Assembly (NCBI GenBank): GCA_950022295.1
Contig: OX465595.1
Coordinates: 433,188,270 to 433,252,269 of the forward strand
From: Bromus sterilis
Taxonomy: Eukaryota > Streptophyta > Magnoliopsida > Poales > Poaceae
Direction: 5' to 3'
Length of the DNA: 64,000 nt
This document shows, one piece after another, positions 42,544 to 52,167 of this stretch (position 1 is the stretch's first letter; each line of letters begins with the position of its first letter). Below the pieces are notes generated by a model. It was given only the letters and a program-made list of their open reading frames with translations. It was not told where the DNA came from and did not search any database. The translations under genes and the position numbers were made by a program.

Positions 42544-45500
42544 TTACATGGCTTCCCTAACACCAATGGCTATTCGGTGTTGCTCATGCTTTGCTCGTGG
42601 TAGAGGCTTTGTCATCGGGTCTGACACATTCAGATCCGTGTGAACTTTGCGTACTTTCACTAAACCCTCTTCGACATGATATCGAATGAGTTTATATTTG
42701 CGTTCAATATGTCTTGTCTTATGGTGAGAACATGGCTCCCTTGCCTGAGCCACGGCGCCACTATTATCACAATAGATTTCCACCGGGTCCAGAGCACTTG
42801 GAACCACACCAAGGTCTTCAAGAAACTGCTTGATCCATACCGCCTCCTTGGAGGCTTCTGAAGCTGCAACATATTCCGCCTCTGTCGTAGAATCCGCCAC
42901 AGTCTTTTGTTTGGAACTTTTCCAGTCAACTGCGCCACCGTTCAATATGAAAACATAGCCTGATTGAGATTTGAAGTCATCTGGGTCAGTCATGAAGCCA
43001 GCATCAGTGTAACCACTTACAATGAGCTCTTCATCACCTCCGTACACAAGGAGCAAGTCCTTGGTCCTTCTGAGGTACTTAAGAATATTTTTGACTGCGG
43101 CCCAGTGTTCCAATCCTGGATCACTTTGGTACCTGCTGCTAACACTTAGCGCATAGGAAACATCTGGTCTTGTACATAGCATGGCATACATAATTGAACC
43201 AACTGCCGAAGCATATGGAACATCATTCATTTGTACTCGCTCATCGAGAGTCCGAGGACACTGATTCTTGCTCAGTACTGTGCCAGGTGACATGGGGAGT
43301 AGGCCTTTCTTGGAGTTCTCCATGTTGAACCTTTTCAACACCTTGTCAATGTATGTGCTTTGGCTAAGCGCTATTAGGCGTTTTGATCTATCTCTATAGA
43401 TTCTGATGCCCAATACGTATGCCGCTTCGCCTAAGTCTTTCATTGAAAAACTCTTCTTCAATGAGTCTTTTATTTCGCTAAGGAAATTCACGTTATTTCC
43501 AATCAACAATATGTCATCCACATATAAGATTAGAAATGCTTTTGCGCTCCCACTAAACTTCTTGTAAACACAAGATTCTTCATCATTCCTGATGAAGCCA
43601 AACTCTTTGACCACTTCATCAAAACGAATGTTCCAACTCCTTGATGCTTGCTTCAGACCATAAATGGCCTTCTGAAGTTTGCATACCTTTCCAGCATCCT
43701 TAGAAATGACAAAACCTTCAGGCTGTATCATGTATACATCTTCTTTGAGATTTCCATTTAGGAAAGCCGTTTTGACATCCATCTGCCATATTTCATAATC
43801 GAAATAAGCAGCAATTGCTAGTAATATCCGTACAGACTTAAGCATAGCTACGGGCGAGAAAGTCTCGTCATAGTCCACTCCTGGAACTTGCGTGAATCCT
43901 TTCGCGACAAGTCTAGCTTTATGGATAGTAATGTTACCATCCGCGTCTGACTTTCTTTTGAAAATCCATTTACAACCAATGGGCTTCACGCCTTCTGGAA
44001 GTTCTACCAAGTTCCAAACTTGATTTTCGTACATGGATTCCATTTCGGATTTCATGGCTTTATGCCATTCCCTCGAGTTGGGCCCCGCCATTGCTTCCTT
44101 GTAGTGCACAGGTTCATCGTCTTCAAGGATGAAGATTTCGTTATGAAACCACTCAGGTGGCACGATGGTCCTACCTGATCTGCGCGGTTCAGTCACATAC
44201 TTGTCTGAAGTTTCCGCATCACATGCAACAACTGCCGGCTCGGTTGTATGGATAATTTGCGGAATTTCTTCCGGTTCCTTGGCCATATTAACGGTTGCCG
44301 AAGATTCAATAATCTCATCAAGTAGTACTGTCCTTCCACTCACCTCTTTAGTGAGAAACTCTTTTTCAAGAAATTGTCCATTTCTGGCAACAAACACTTT
44401 GTTATCGGACGGGTGGTAGAAGGAATACCCAATTGTTTTTATTGGATAACTTACAAAGTAACATTTGTCTGATCTGGGATCGAGTTTGGTAGGTTGTAAA
44501 CGTTTCACGTATACCTCACAACCCCAAATCCTGAGATGCGACAAACCGGGTTTCTTCCCGTGCCATAACTCGTATGGTGTCGTCTCAACAGACTTAGACG
44601 GTGCTCTATTTAATGTGTAAGCGGCAGTTTCTAGTGCGTGACCCCAAAAGGATATCGGCAGATCTGTAAGAGACATCATCGACCTTACCATGTCTAACAG
44701 GGTTCGGTTACGTCGTTCCGACACTCCATTTCGCTGTGGAGTTCCGGGAGGCGTAAGCTGTGAAACGATTCCACGGTCACTCAGATGTTGGCTAAACTCA
44801 TGACTAAGGTATTCGCCCCCACGATCTGATCGCAGAAACTTAATCCTTTTGTTACGATGATTTTCTACCTCATTCTGAAATTCTTTGAACTTTTCAAAGG
44901 TTTCTGACTTATGCTTCATCAAGTAGATATATCCATACCTACTTAAATCGTCAGTAAAAGTCACGAAGTAGAAATACCCACCCCGTGCGGTTGTGCTCAT
45001 TGGACCACATACATCACTATGTATTATTTCCAACAATTCATTCGCCCGTTCAGGATGACCCATGAACGGCGTCTTGGTCATTTTCCCCATTAAGCAAGCC
45101 TCACATGTGTCAAATGATTCAAAATCAAATGATGGTAAAACTCCATCTTTGTGGAGTCTTTGCATGCGTTTCTTTCCGATGTGGCCAAGACGACAGTGCC
45201 ACAAATAAGTGGTGGTGGTTTCAGCCTTCTTAAGGCGTTTAGCATTTACGTTAAAGACATCTTTTCCACATTCAAGATTTAGTATGAAAAGGCCCCCAAC
45301 AATGGGTGCAAATCCATAAAACATATCCATACAATAAAGTGAACAACCATTGTTCTCAGACTTGTAGGAATACCCATCGTGTACCAAACATGATCCAGAG
45401 ATAATGTTTCTACACAATGCCGGAACAAAATAACAGTTACTTAGTTCTAAGATAAATCCTGAAGGGAGACGTAGAGGCATCATGCCGACGGCTTGAGCTG

Positions 45501-46536
45501 CGATCCCAGCGCCGTTGCCGACGCGCATGATGACTTCATTCTTTGCTAGCTTGCGGACCTTCTGAAGCCCCTGTATCGAGTTGCAAATGTGAGCAACCGA
45601 TCCGGTATCAAATACCCAAGACTTAGAATTTTCGCTAGCAAGCAAAACGTCAATGACATTAACATGTATTACAGTTATACCTTTTCCGGTGTTTCCGGAC
45701 TTCTTATCTGCCAGGTACTTCTTGCAGTTTCTCTTCCAGTGTCCTGTGCCCTTGCAGTAGAAGCACTCAGTTTCAGTCTTGGCTCCGCCCTTAGAGTTGC
45801 TTTGGGAGACGGTCTTACCGGCGCCCTTGCCCTTCTTGGACTTGCCTTTCTTTTTGAAACTGGCGGTTTTATTCACAAGCAACACTTGCTTGCGATTTTT
45901 CCGCAGTCCTCCTTCCGCAGTTTTCAGCATGGCGAGCACCTCATTCGGTGTCTTCTCCATCCCATTCATGTTGTAGTTCATGATAAAACCGTCGTAAGAC
46001 GGGGGGAGTGAAGCAAGCAACATGTCCATCATATGGGCTGGTGGAATTGGAAATTCCAGGGTTTTAAGCCTTTCAGCGTAGCCAATCATATTGACCACGT
46101 GTTCGCCAACTGAACTGCCCTCAGCCATCTTGCAATCCATCATGGTCTTTGTTATATCATAACGTTCAGACCGTGCATTTTGCTTGTACAGAGCATCCAA
46201 TTCCCGGATCATATTACGGGCGTCATGGAATTCAAAACGTTTTTGAAGCCCTGGACTCATGCAAGCTAGCATGAGGCATTGCACTAAGTTGTAGTCATCT
46301 TCCTTAGTGGCCCAGACATTTTGTTCATCTTCCGGGGCAGTCTCCACCGGTTTAGCTGGAAGAGTCGTGTCAAGCACATACACTTTCTTAGCGCTCCTGA
46401 GGACAATCCTCAGGGTACGGACCCAGTCCGCATAGTTGTTTCCATTTGCAGCTAACTTCTCTTTCTCTAACATTGGGCCTAAGCTGAACGGTGTGTTGCG
46501 AGCCATGAGATCTACAACGGTAAACACAAGTTTCAT
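42544..46536 (-). CDS. Copia gag-pol polyprotein, intact
   Basis: One frame of 1330 residues, the usual size for Angela/BARE-type polyproteins. In order: gag capsid (about 10-200); CCHC zinc knuckle CFYCKGTGHWKRNC (about 260); aspartic protease WVFDTGS (about 310); integrase with HHCC finger (HCRLGH...CEAC) and D,D,E residues in IHSDVCGP, FTDDLSRYG and NGVSERRN; RT with QMDVKTAFLNG and the YVDDILLIG active site (about 1000); RNase H with GYTDAG, STTEAEYVAASEASKE and IYCDNSGA. The order integrase before RT is diagnostic of Copia. It starts about 1.35 kb inside the PBS after an untranslated leader. A second Met 10 codons in (MARNTPFSLGP) is an equally good start. No stop or frameshift was seen, so this copy may be competent. 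Confidence 0.95.
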   Translation of the reverse strand: MKLVFTVVDLMARNTPFSLGPMLEKEKLAANGNNYADWVRTLRIVLRSAKKVYVLDTTLPAKPVETAPEDEQNVWATKEDDYNLVQCLMLACMSPGLQKRFEFHDARNMIRELDALYKQNARSERYDITKTMMDCKMAEGSSVGEHVVNMIGYAERLKTLEFPIPPAHMMDMLLASLPPSYDGFIMNYNMNGMEKTPNEVLAMLKTAEGGLRKNRKQVLLVNKTASFKKKGKSKKGKGAGKTVSQSNSKGGAKTETECFYCKGTGHWKRNCKKYLADKKSGNTGKGITVIHVNVIDVLLASENSKSWVFDTGSVAHICNSIQGLQKVRKLAKNEVIMRVGNGAGIAAQAVGMMPLRLPSGFILELSNCYFVPALCRNIISGSCLVHDGYSYKSENNGCSLYCMDMFYGFAPIVGGLFILNLECGKDVFNVNAKRLKKAETTTTYLWHCRLGHIGKKRMQRLHKDGVLPSFDFESFDTCEACLMGKMTKTPFMGHPERANELLEIIHSDVCGPMSTTARGGYFYFVTFTDDLSRYGYIYLMKHKSETFEKFKEFQNEVENHRNKRIKFLRSDRGGEYLSHEFSQHLSDRGIVSQLTPPGTPQRNGVSERRNRTLLDMVRSMMSLTDLPISFWGHALETAAYTLNRAPSKSVETTPYELWHGKKPGLSHLRIWGCEVYVKRLQPTKLDPRSDKCYFVSYPIKTIGYSFYHPSDNKVFVARNGQFLEKEFLTKEVSGRTVLLDEIIESSATVNMAKEPEEIPQIIHTTEPAVVACDAETSDKYVTEPRRSGRTIVPPEWFHNEIFILEDDEPVHYKEAMAGPNSREWHKAMKSEMESMYENQVWNLVELPEGVKPIGCKWIFKRKSDADGNITIHKARLVAKGFTQVPGVDYDETFSPVAMLKSVRILLAIAAYFDYEIWQMDVKTAFLNGNLKEDVYMIQPEGFVISKDAGKVCKLQKAIYGLKQASRSWNIRFDEVVKEFGFIRNDEESCVYKKFSGSAKAFLILYVDDILLIGNNVNFLSEIKDSLKKSFSMKDLGEAAYVLGIRIYRDRSKRLIALSQSTYIDKVLKRFNMENSKKGLLPMSPGTVLSKNQCPRTLDERVQMNDVPYASAVGSIMYAMLCTRPDVSYALSVSSRYQSDPGLEHWAAVKNILKYLRRTKDLLLVYGGDEELIVSGYTDAGFMTDPDDFKSQSGYVFILNGGAVDWKSSKQKTVADSTTEAEYVAASEASKEAVWIKQFLEDLGVVPSALDPVEIYCDNSGAVAQAREPCSHHKTRHIERKYKLIRYHVEEGLVKVRKVHTDLNVSDPMTKPLPRAKHEQHRIAIGVREAM

Positions 46537-47886
46537 TTAGATTTTGTTCATAATTAATTTGCACTAGAGAATAAACAATTTTATTCTAAGGTGCGCTCCC
46601 ACTCAAATCAATATCTCTCATAATTGATTGTGAGTGATTCAAGATCCGTATTTCAATTTGACGTCATTGACGGGTTCATCACTGATGACGTCATTTTCAA
46701 TCGGTAGGCCAACTTGCCAATCACATCTCTATGTGACTTTTGTCCATCTTTCGATGCATGTGTTCCGAGCTCAGGACTGTCCTGCCTGAACGTCAAGTCA
46801 ACCAAGTGATCTTGCAGTGAGGTCTGACCTTCACCCGCCTTACACCTCTCAAATCGTTCGTGCTCATGTGTACATGGCGCACCCCGAAAAGATACGTGTT
46901 GTAGACGGTGCTACACTTGGGAGAACACAAACTACTTGATATTTTTAAGTGAGAGATCACCCTGATAAATAGCGACTACCGCGCAATCAAAAAGGGTGCA
47001 TCATAAGGGATAAACAACTCAGGCAATTCATAATAGCATGATATGGTATAGCCCTTTCTGACGGAGAATTCTTTTATTTCTTCGTCTTCAGCATTTGTGT
47101 CGGTGTTCACCTTCCGAAGATTTCCACCACCTTGTCGATGTACCAGATAATATTGCTATCTCTATAGCTAATAAAATTAGTGCATTATATAAGGTTGACA
47201 CGCAGGTCATTAAAATGGCAATCATATGGCTCCAGCCATCATGCTGAATCATGACACGCAGGTCATGTTAATTAATTTACATTATATAGTCATCTCATAC
47301 ATAATCAAATTAATATGAGAACTGCTATACCACATCACATGCCATCCTGCAAAACCAAGTTAGACGCCTCTAATCGGTTTATGCAAGATTTTATTTTACG
47401 TGGCTTCTAAGGTTTGTCTTAAACTGCAGATACCAACGTTTATTTTCAAGTATGATTATTCAAGTCGCTAGATTAACTTTGCGGGGTGTATGAAGAACGA
47501 GATAATAAAATCTCGAACCTCATACTGAACTTCGTCATACGCGTGACCCCCGTGCAGATCATATCTGCATTGCCCTTTAGTCTGTGAAATTTCATCTTTC
47601 TTTAACTATGGTGGAATTCAATGAACTGATAGCACTTCGTTGATCAATCAGGATCGCGGATTGCCAGAACTTTGAAACTACACCATGCCGTTAATCAAGA
47701 TCAGAAATACGCAAATTCCAGGGAAGCAACAAGAACATCGGGTAACAGATTTCATCTGCTACTCGCATAAATAATTATTAGCAATAGATCTCATCTACTA
47801 CAAAATTATATTATGCAATACCCATACATCTCTTATGTATTCTAGATCGTGACCTGCATCTACGCATAGCACGGCTCTGATACCAC
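46537..47886 (-). other. 5' untranslated leader and PBS of the intact Copia
   Basis: About 1.3 kb of AT-rich sequence without an ORF lies between the PBS (47885-47873) and the polyprotein start. Long leaders of this kind are usual in Angela/BARE elements, where packaging and dimerisation signals would be. Confidence 0.7.
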
Positions 47887-49849
47887 TGTTGGGTAACGAG
47901 ACAGAAAACGAAAATTTTCCGCACTACGAACACGCCCAGGATCACTAGGGAGATGCATACAAGGTTTTTGATCTGATCATTACCGACTCGTAGCGCAGCG
48001 GAAGTAGAGTCGATGAAGATCGGCGGTGCAGACCCCCGCAGCTAGGATTTACAACCTCCCAACCGCGAGGATGTTCCCCTCCGTATGCTCCCCGGACAGC
48101 CCTCCGGGAGGCGGTCGGACAGTCCCTCGGACGGTGTCACGGACAGCCCTTCGGGAGGCACACTCAGAATCTTGGACAATCACTCGGACAGCCCTTCGGG
48201 AGGCACACCTGAACTAAGATCGAAACTACGACCTCTCTACCAGGTTGCACACATACGGTGTCAGCTATCCGGCAGGGCTTCGCCGTCCAGAACTAGTTCC
48301 TGCCGGAACCCAGACAGCCTTTCGGCTCTACGAAACTATTTCGTGGGAGGGAGATAAGAAAGCCAGATCATGCATGGCATTTTTATGAGAGTTAGATCTA
48401 GTGTGGAGAGCCCCTCTCCACCTCTATTTATAGGAAAAGGCAAGGGGTAGGGTGCCACTTGAAAAACCCAAAATGTCCAAGCTTTATGTCTCACATAAAG
48501 GGCAAAATGGGGAGGTAAGTGGAGCTCCATGGAGGAGCTCTCCTTGGCCGGCCACCCCTTGTGGGACCCCCAAAAAAGGGGTTCCCACCCTTCCATGTCA
48601 TCTCCTAGATCTTTTGGAAAAAGCCCCAAAAGGTGGCTTTCCAAAAAGCAACCAAATAGTGTTTCCACTATTCATGAAACCAATTATTTTCGCGTCCGAA
48701 AAACCCGAAAAAATTTCTTTAGGCCCAGAACATTTCCAGCACCCCCCAGAATAATTTTGGACGTGTTCCGAAACATTTCCGGATCAAGGATTTTCATCAG
48801 CGAAAAGTAACCAACGCATTTCCGGCAGCTCCGAAACAACTTTTCGGCTTTCTCTCTCTCGGAACTTTTCCGCCGTCTTCGAAACTTTTTCTGTGACTTT
48901 ATCTCAGACTCCCTATCTAGTATTCAACAGATAGATGACCCTTAAGCGTGTGACCCTGTAGGTTCGATGAAGTATAGACATGACCCAGAACACTTTCCGA
49001 TCAATGATCAATAGCGGAACCGTGGACATCCATATTGATCCCTATACCCATACGAATGAATATTCGAGTGAACCTGTAGTTGCCGTGTGCTATTCTGATT
49101 GCTTCGCGATATGTTACAAATACCCGAGGTGAGACTTATCAGCATCCCCGTGAATCAACAATCTTGTCCACTATGCCAGTTACCTCGTTACCAGTTTTGT
49201 TCTCTTTTCTCGTTTCCGTGTTACGGCATCCCTGTGATCAAATCACATTGTGTCTGGCCAGACGATGATGGATACCGTAACATCGAGAGGGCCCAAAGAA
49301 TATCTATCCATCGTCGGATGAGCAAATCCCAATCTTGAGCTATCTCGTTCCTTGTCATACTTTTCCGTGAACCCGTAAGCCGCCGTAATAGCCACCCAGT
49401 TACGGATGACGTTTAACAAACCCCAAAGTTCACGAAGCAAGAATGAAGGAACTCGATGCTCTCATGGTCTAAGGAATTATGCACACATTATCTTTCTTTG
49501 TGTTATTAACCATTTACTTGTGACGAATGTATCTCATAGCATAACATCAATTCGGGTCGATTCAACACAAGTGTTCTTCTAACATTGTGCCCATAAAGTT
49601 GCCGACATACTCATGCCCATGATCAGGAAAACAGGACCATCATGCAACACTTAAGCCAGTCATAGAGGCATGACTAGGAACACATTTTACTGCTTAATAT
49701 ACCACACGTGCAAATGAGTTTCCCTCTAAGCTTCGTGGTTATGGAAGACTCGAGAATCATTGCAGTTATAGCATGGAACATAAACTTTAATTACAAACTT
49801 GGAGATACAAAATAACTATTATTACTGCCTCTAGGGCATATCTCCTACA
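47887..49849 (-). repeat. 5' LTR of the intact Copia
   Basis: 1963 bp, partner of 40550-42512. Confidence 0.95.
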
Positions 49850-51614
49850 CTTTCACGTTGATTGCTTTCCAGTTTTTACCGTCTTGTGTGCTTCCACGGG
49901 TAACTCTTGGAGCCGATGCGAGCTTGCGATCAACTACACCTTCGGAACCCGACTTATCAACAGGCAAGGACTATACATTACTTATGATCCATTATATTTC
50001 AACCAACGGTTTGCATGCTAGTCTAGGTTAGGTTCGATGTTTGATCCTACCACATGTTTACAACCTCTTTCAAACCGATACAGCCATGTCCCCTCCCAGC
50101 AAACCTTGTACTGCTATGTTACTATTGCTCGTTGCTCAGCCTCTGCTTAGTATGCATGCTTAGGATGCTACGATGTTACCCTGTTACTCCTTGGTTTGGA
50201 ATATCACATTATTATTATATTGTTGTTGATGATATGATTATTATAAATGTTGACTATATTCGACGAAGGATGGAAGGTCTAGGCTATCCCGCCCCGACGC
50301 TTTGTTCCATTCGAGTCACCTAGGACCCGAGTTCCGGGTATTGGTTTTTAGATTGAGCGTGCCTAACCGCGTGTGGGATTTTATGGGGTCCCCTCTTCTT
50401 ACCTATCTAGTTTCAAACATTTCTAGTGGTGGCCCAAGCTGGTTTTACCTTTTGCAAAACGTGTGTGTGCGAGTGTCGACCTCGCAAGTTTTCAAACAAC
50501 TCGGGCTAGCGGAGACTTCGTTCCTTTGTTGGTCCACACCTGGAAGCTAGGGGGCTGCCCACATCTGTTTAGGTAGCTAACCCGACCTCGTCCAGACGGT
50601 AAAGGCCGACTCGATAGCGCAGCCGGCTTTTGAGTTGGATGTCGACTCACCGGGGGCCACCCGGATTTGTGCGTTGTTAGTTAGAGGGACTTGTCGTTCC
50701 GGATCTCTTGGGACTAAATCATAAAATGGTTGCCTATCATGGGTAGCAACTGAGAGAGATGGGCGTGCGTGCGGAGCCTCATAATGGGCAGTTGGTACAC
50801 CCCTGCAGGGTTAAATCTTTTCGAGAAGCCGTGTCCACGGTTATGGACGACTTGAGACCTACTCCTTGTTCATAGACAACAACAACTGAGATAATCTTAA
50901 CAACTTGATCAACGTGTGTGTGTGTGCCTTGACTGCTTCTTCTTCGTCGGGATGCGAAGAGGAGGACAAGGATAGGATAGGTGTTATGTTTGCGTAGTAG
51001 TTGATAGCAAGACCTGTTGGAGGCGATTCCTCATCGAATGCTTGGCTTCTTACCTTACTCTCTAGATCGTTAGCCACTTCATAAATGCTAGTGCGGCAGC
51101 AACCTCACCACTTACCCCATCCTTACCGTAAACTACTAGTTGTACTAGAATGACGAGTGATGAAGTCCTTGCTGGGTCAGATGACCACTACAGTTGGATG
51201 CTGAGTACCTCTGTACTCATGATACTACCCCCAAACTCTTTTCAGGGTTCTGATCGACAACAGGAATGGTGATCGACGTTTCACGTGGAGACTCGACGAC
51301 GACTAGTTAGGCGGATCCCGACGGAGGGCCTGGACCCGTGTGGTTATGGGATCGATGTTTTTCTCTATGCCACTAGGCATTTGCTTGTAGTCTGTACTCA
51401 GACATGTATATTCCGCTGTTGTATTGTATTTGAGGCAGTTGTATGCCGATTGTATGAGATGTTGTATCCTTGTATCTGTAATGTTGTGATATCATGTTGG
51501 AAATCCGGGGCATATGACTTCGTCATATGTCGCGGTGGGACCGATATGTGCTTCGTCCCCGGATCTGGATGAAAACATCTAGATCTGGAACAGTACCGCA
51601 TATCGGGCCTTACA

Positions 51615-51883
51615 ACCACCCCAAGCAAAAGTTGTCTCAAAAACTGTTGATGCCGACACTATTTTGAAGGAAAAAAGACACTTGTCAACACATGATAGAC
51701 TATAATTTTATCCGGCGCCCCCAAGAGGCCCCCAGAAACCTGGGGTCTCTTGGGTTTGCCGGCGCTATTTCAGCTTTTGGGGGCCTCTTGATGACCTGAG
51801 TGGAAGAAATTTCGTCGGTTTGGACGTAAAAAGGGACCCGGAGGCGCTTGGAGGGACGCTTGGGGGCGCGGCTGAAGATGCTC
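51615..51883 (+). mobile_element. PIF/Harbinger-type MITE, right part
   Basis: It ends GGGGGCGCGGCTGAAGATGCTC, followed by TAA at 51884-51886. The inverse of its end shares GAGCATCTT with the left part at 38103. It also contains a CTATTTTGAAGGAAAAA segment also found in the left part. Confidence 0.55.
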
Positions 51884-52167
51884 TAAGATGCATGAAAATT
51901 CATGACAACCAGCCCTGTGTTTCAACGTTTGGTACTGTATCTGGGTTGCATAGGCGGAGGTTTGAAACTCAGCGACTCAGCGGTCTGTACCAAATTTTAT
52001 TCCCCACCGTCAGGGTCTTGATCCTGGGGAATTTCTCTCGCAGCCGTCTGTCGTCACCCCTGTACATCTCGAAACAACTGCGCAACCAAAGAACTTCCAG
52101 GAGAGGGCACCTCTCAAGGAAAATGATCAGTTCTTCCACGTCGAAGTGAGCGCCGTCGATTTCAAGG

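Larger units (their letters stand above)
40550..49849 (-). mobile_element. Complete Copia retrotransposon (-), apparently very young
   Basis: The LTRs 40550-42512 and 47887-49849 are each 1963 bp, TG...CA bounded, with perfect CTTTC target duplications (40545-40549, 49850-49854). I saw no difference between them on inspection. Orientation is minus: the minus strand reads TGGTATCAGAGCC (PBS, Met-tRNA type) at 47885-47873 next to the right LTR, and CAAGTGGGAGTC (PPT) next to the left LTR. The LTR has a minus-strand TATAAATAG (about 41092 and 48429). The internal region carries one long intact gag-pol frame. The layout is Angela/BARE-like, and the LTR start TGTAGGAGATATGCCCTAGA in element sense resembles those families. 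Confidence 0.96.
38216..51614 (+). mobile_element. Long-LTR element (solo LTR or LARD LTR, about 4.1 kb), split by a Copia element
   Basis: It starts TGTAGCAGCCCAG at 38216 and appears to end GGGCCTTACA at 51614 (TG...CA). Without the nested Copia (40550-49849 plus duplication) it is about 4.1 kb. There is no PBS, PPT or coding frame, which fits a single long LTR of the barley/wheat Sukkula (LARD) style; this name is tentative. A promoter-like TATAAGTAGA lies at 38681-38690. A GC-rich leader follows (38860-39430), with a CAG acceptor-like site near 39040 and a GTGAG donor-like site near 39424. The flanking 5-mers (TATAC, ACCAC) do not match, so either an end is misplaced or the LTR arose by unequal recombination. 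Confidence 0.5.
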
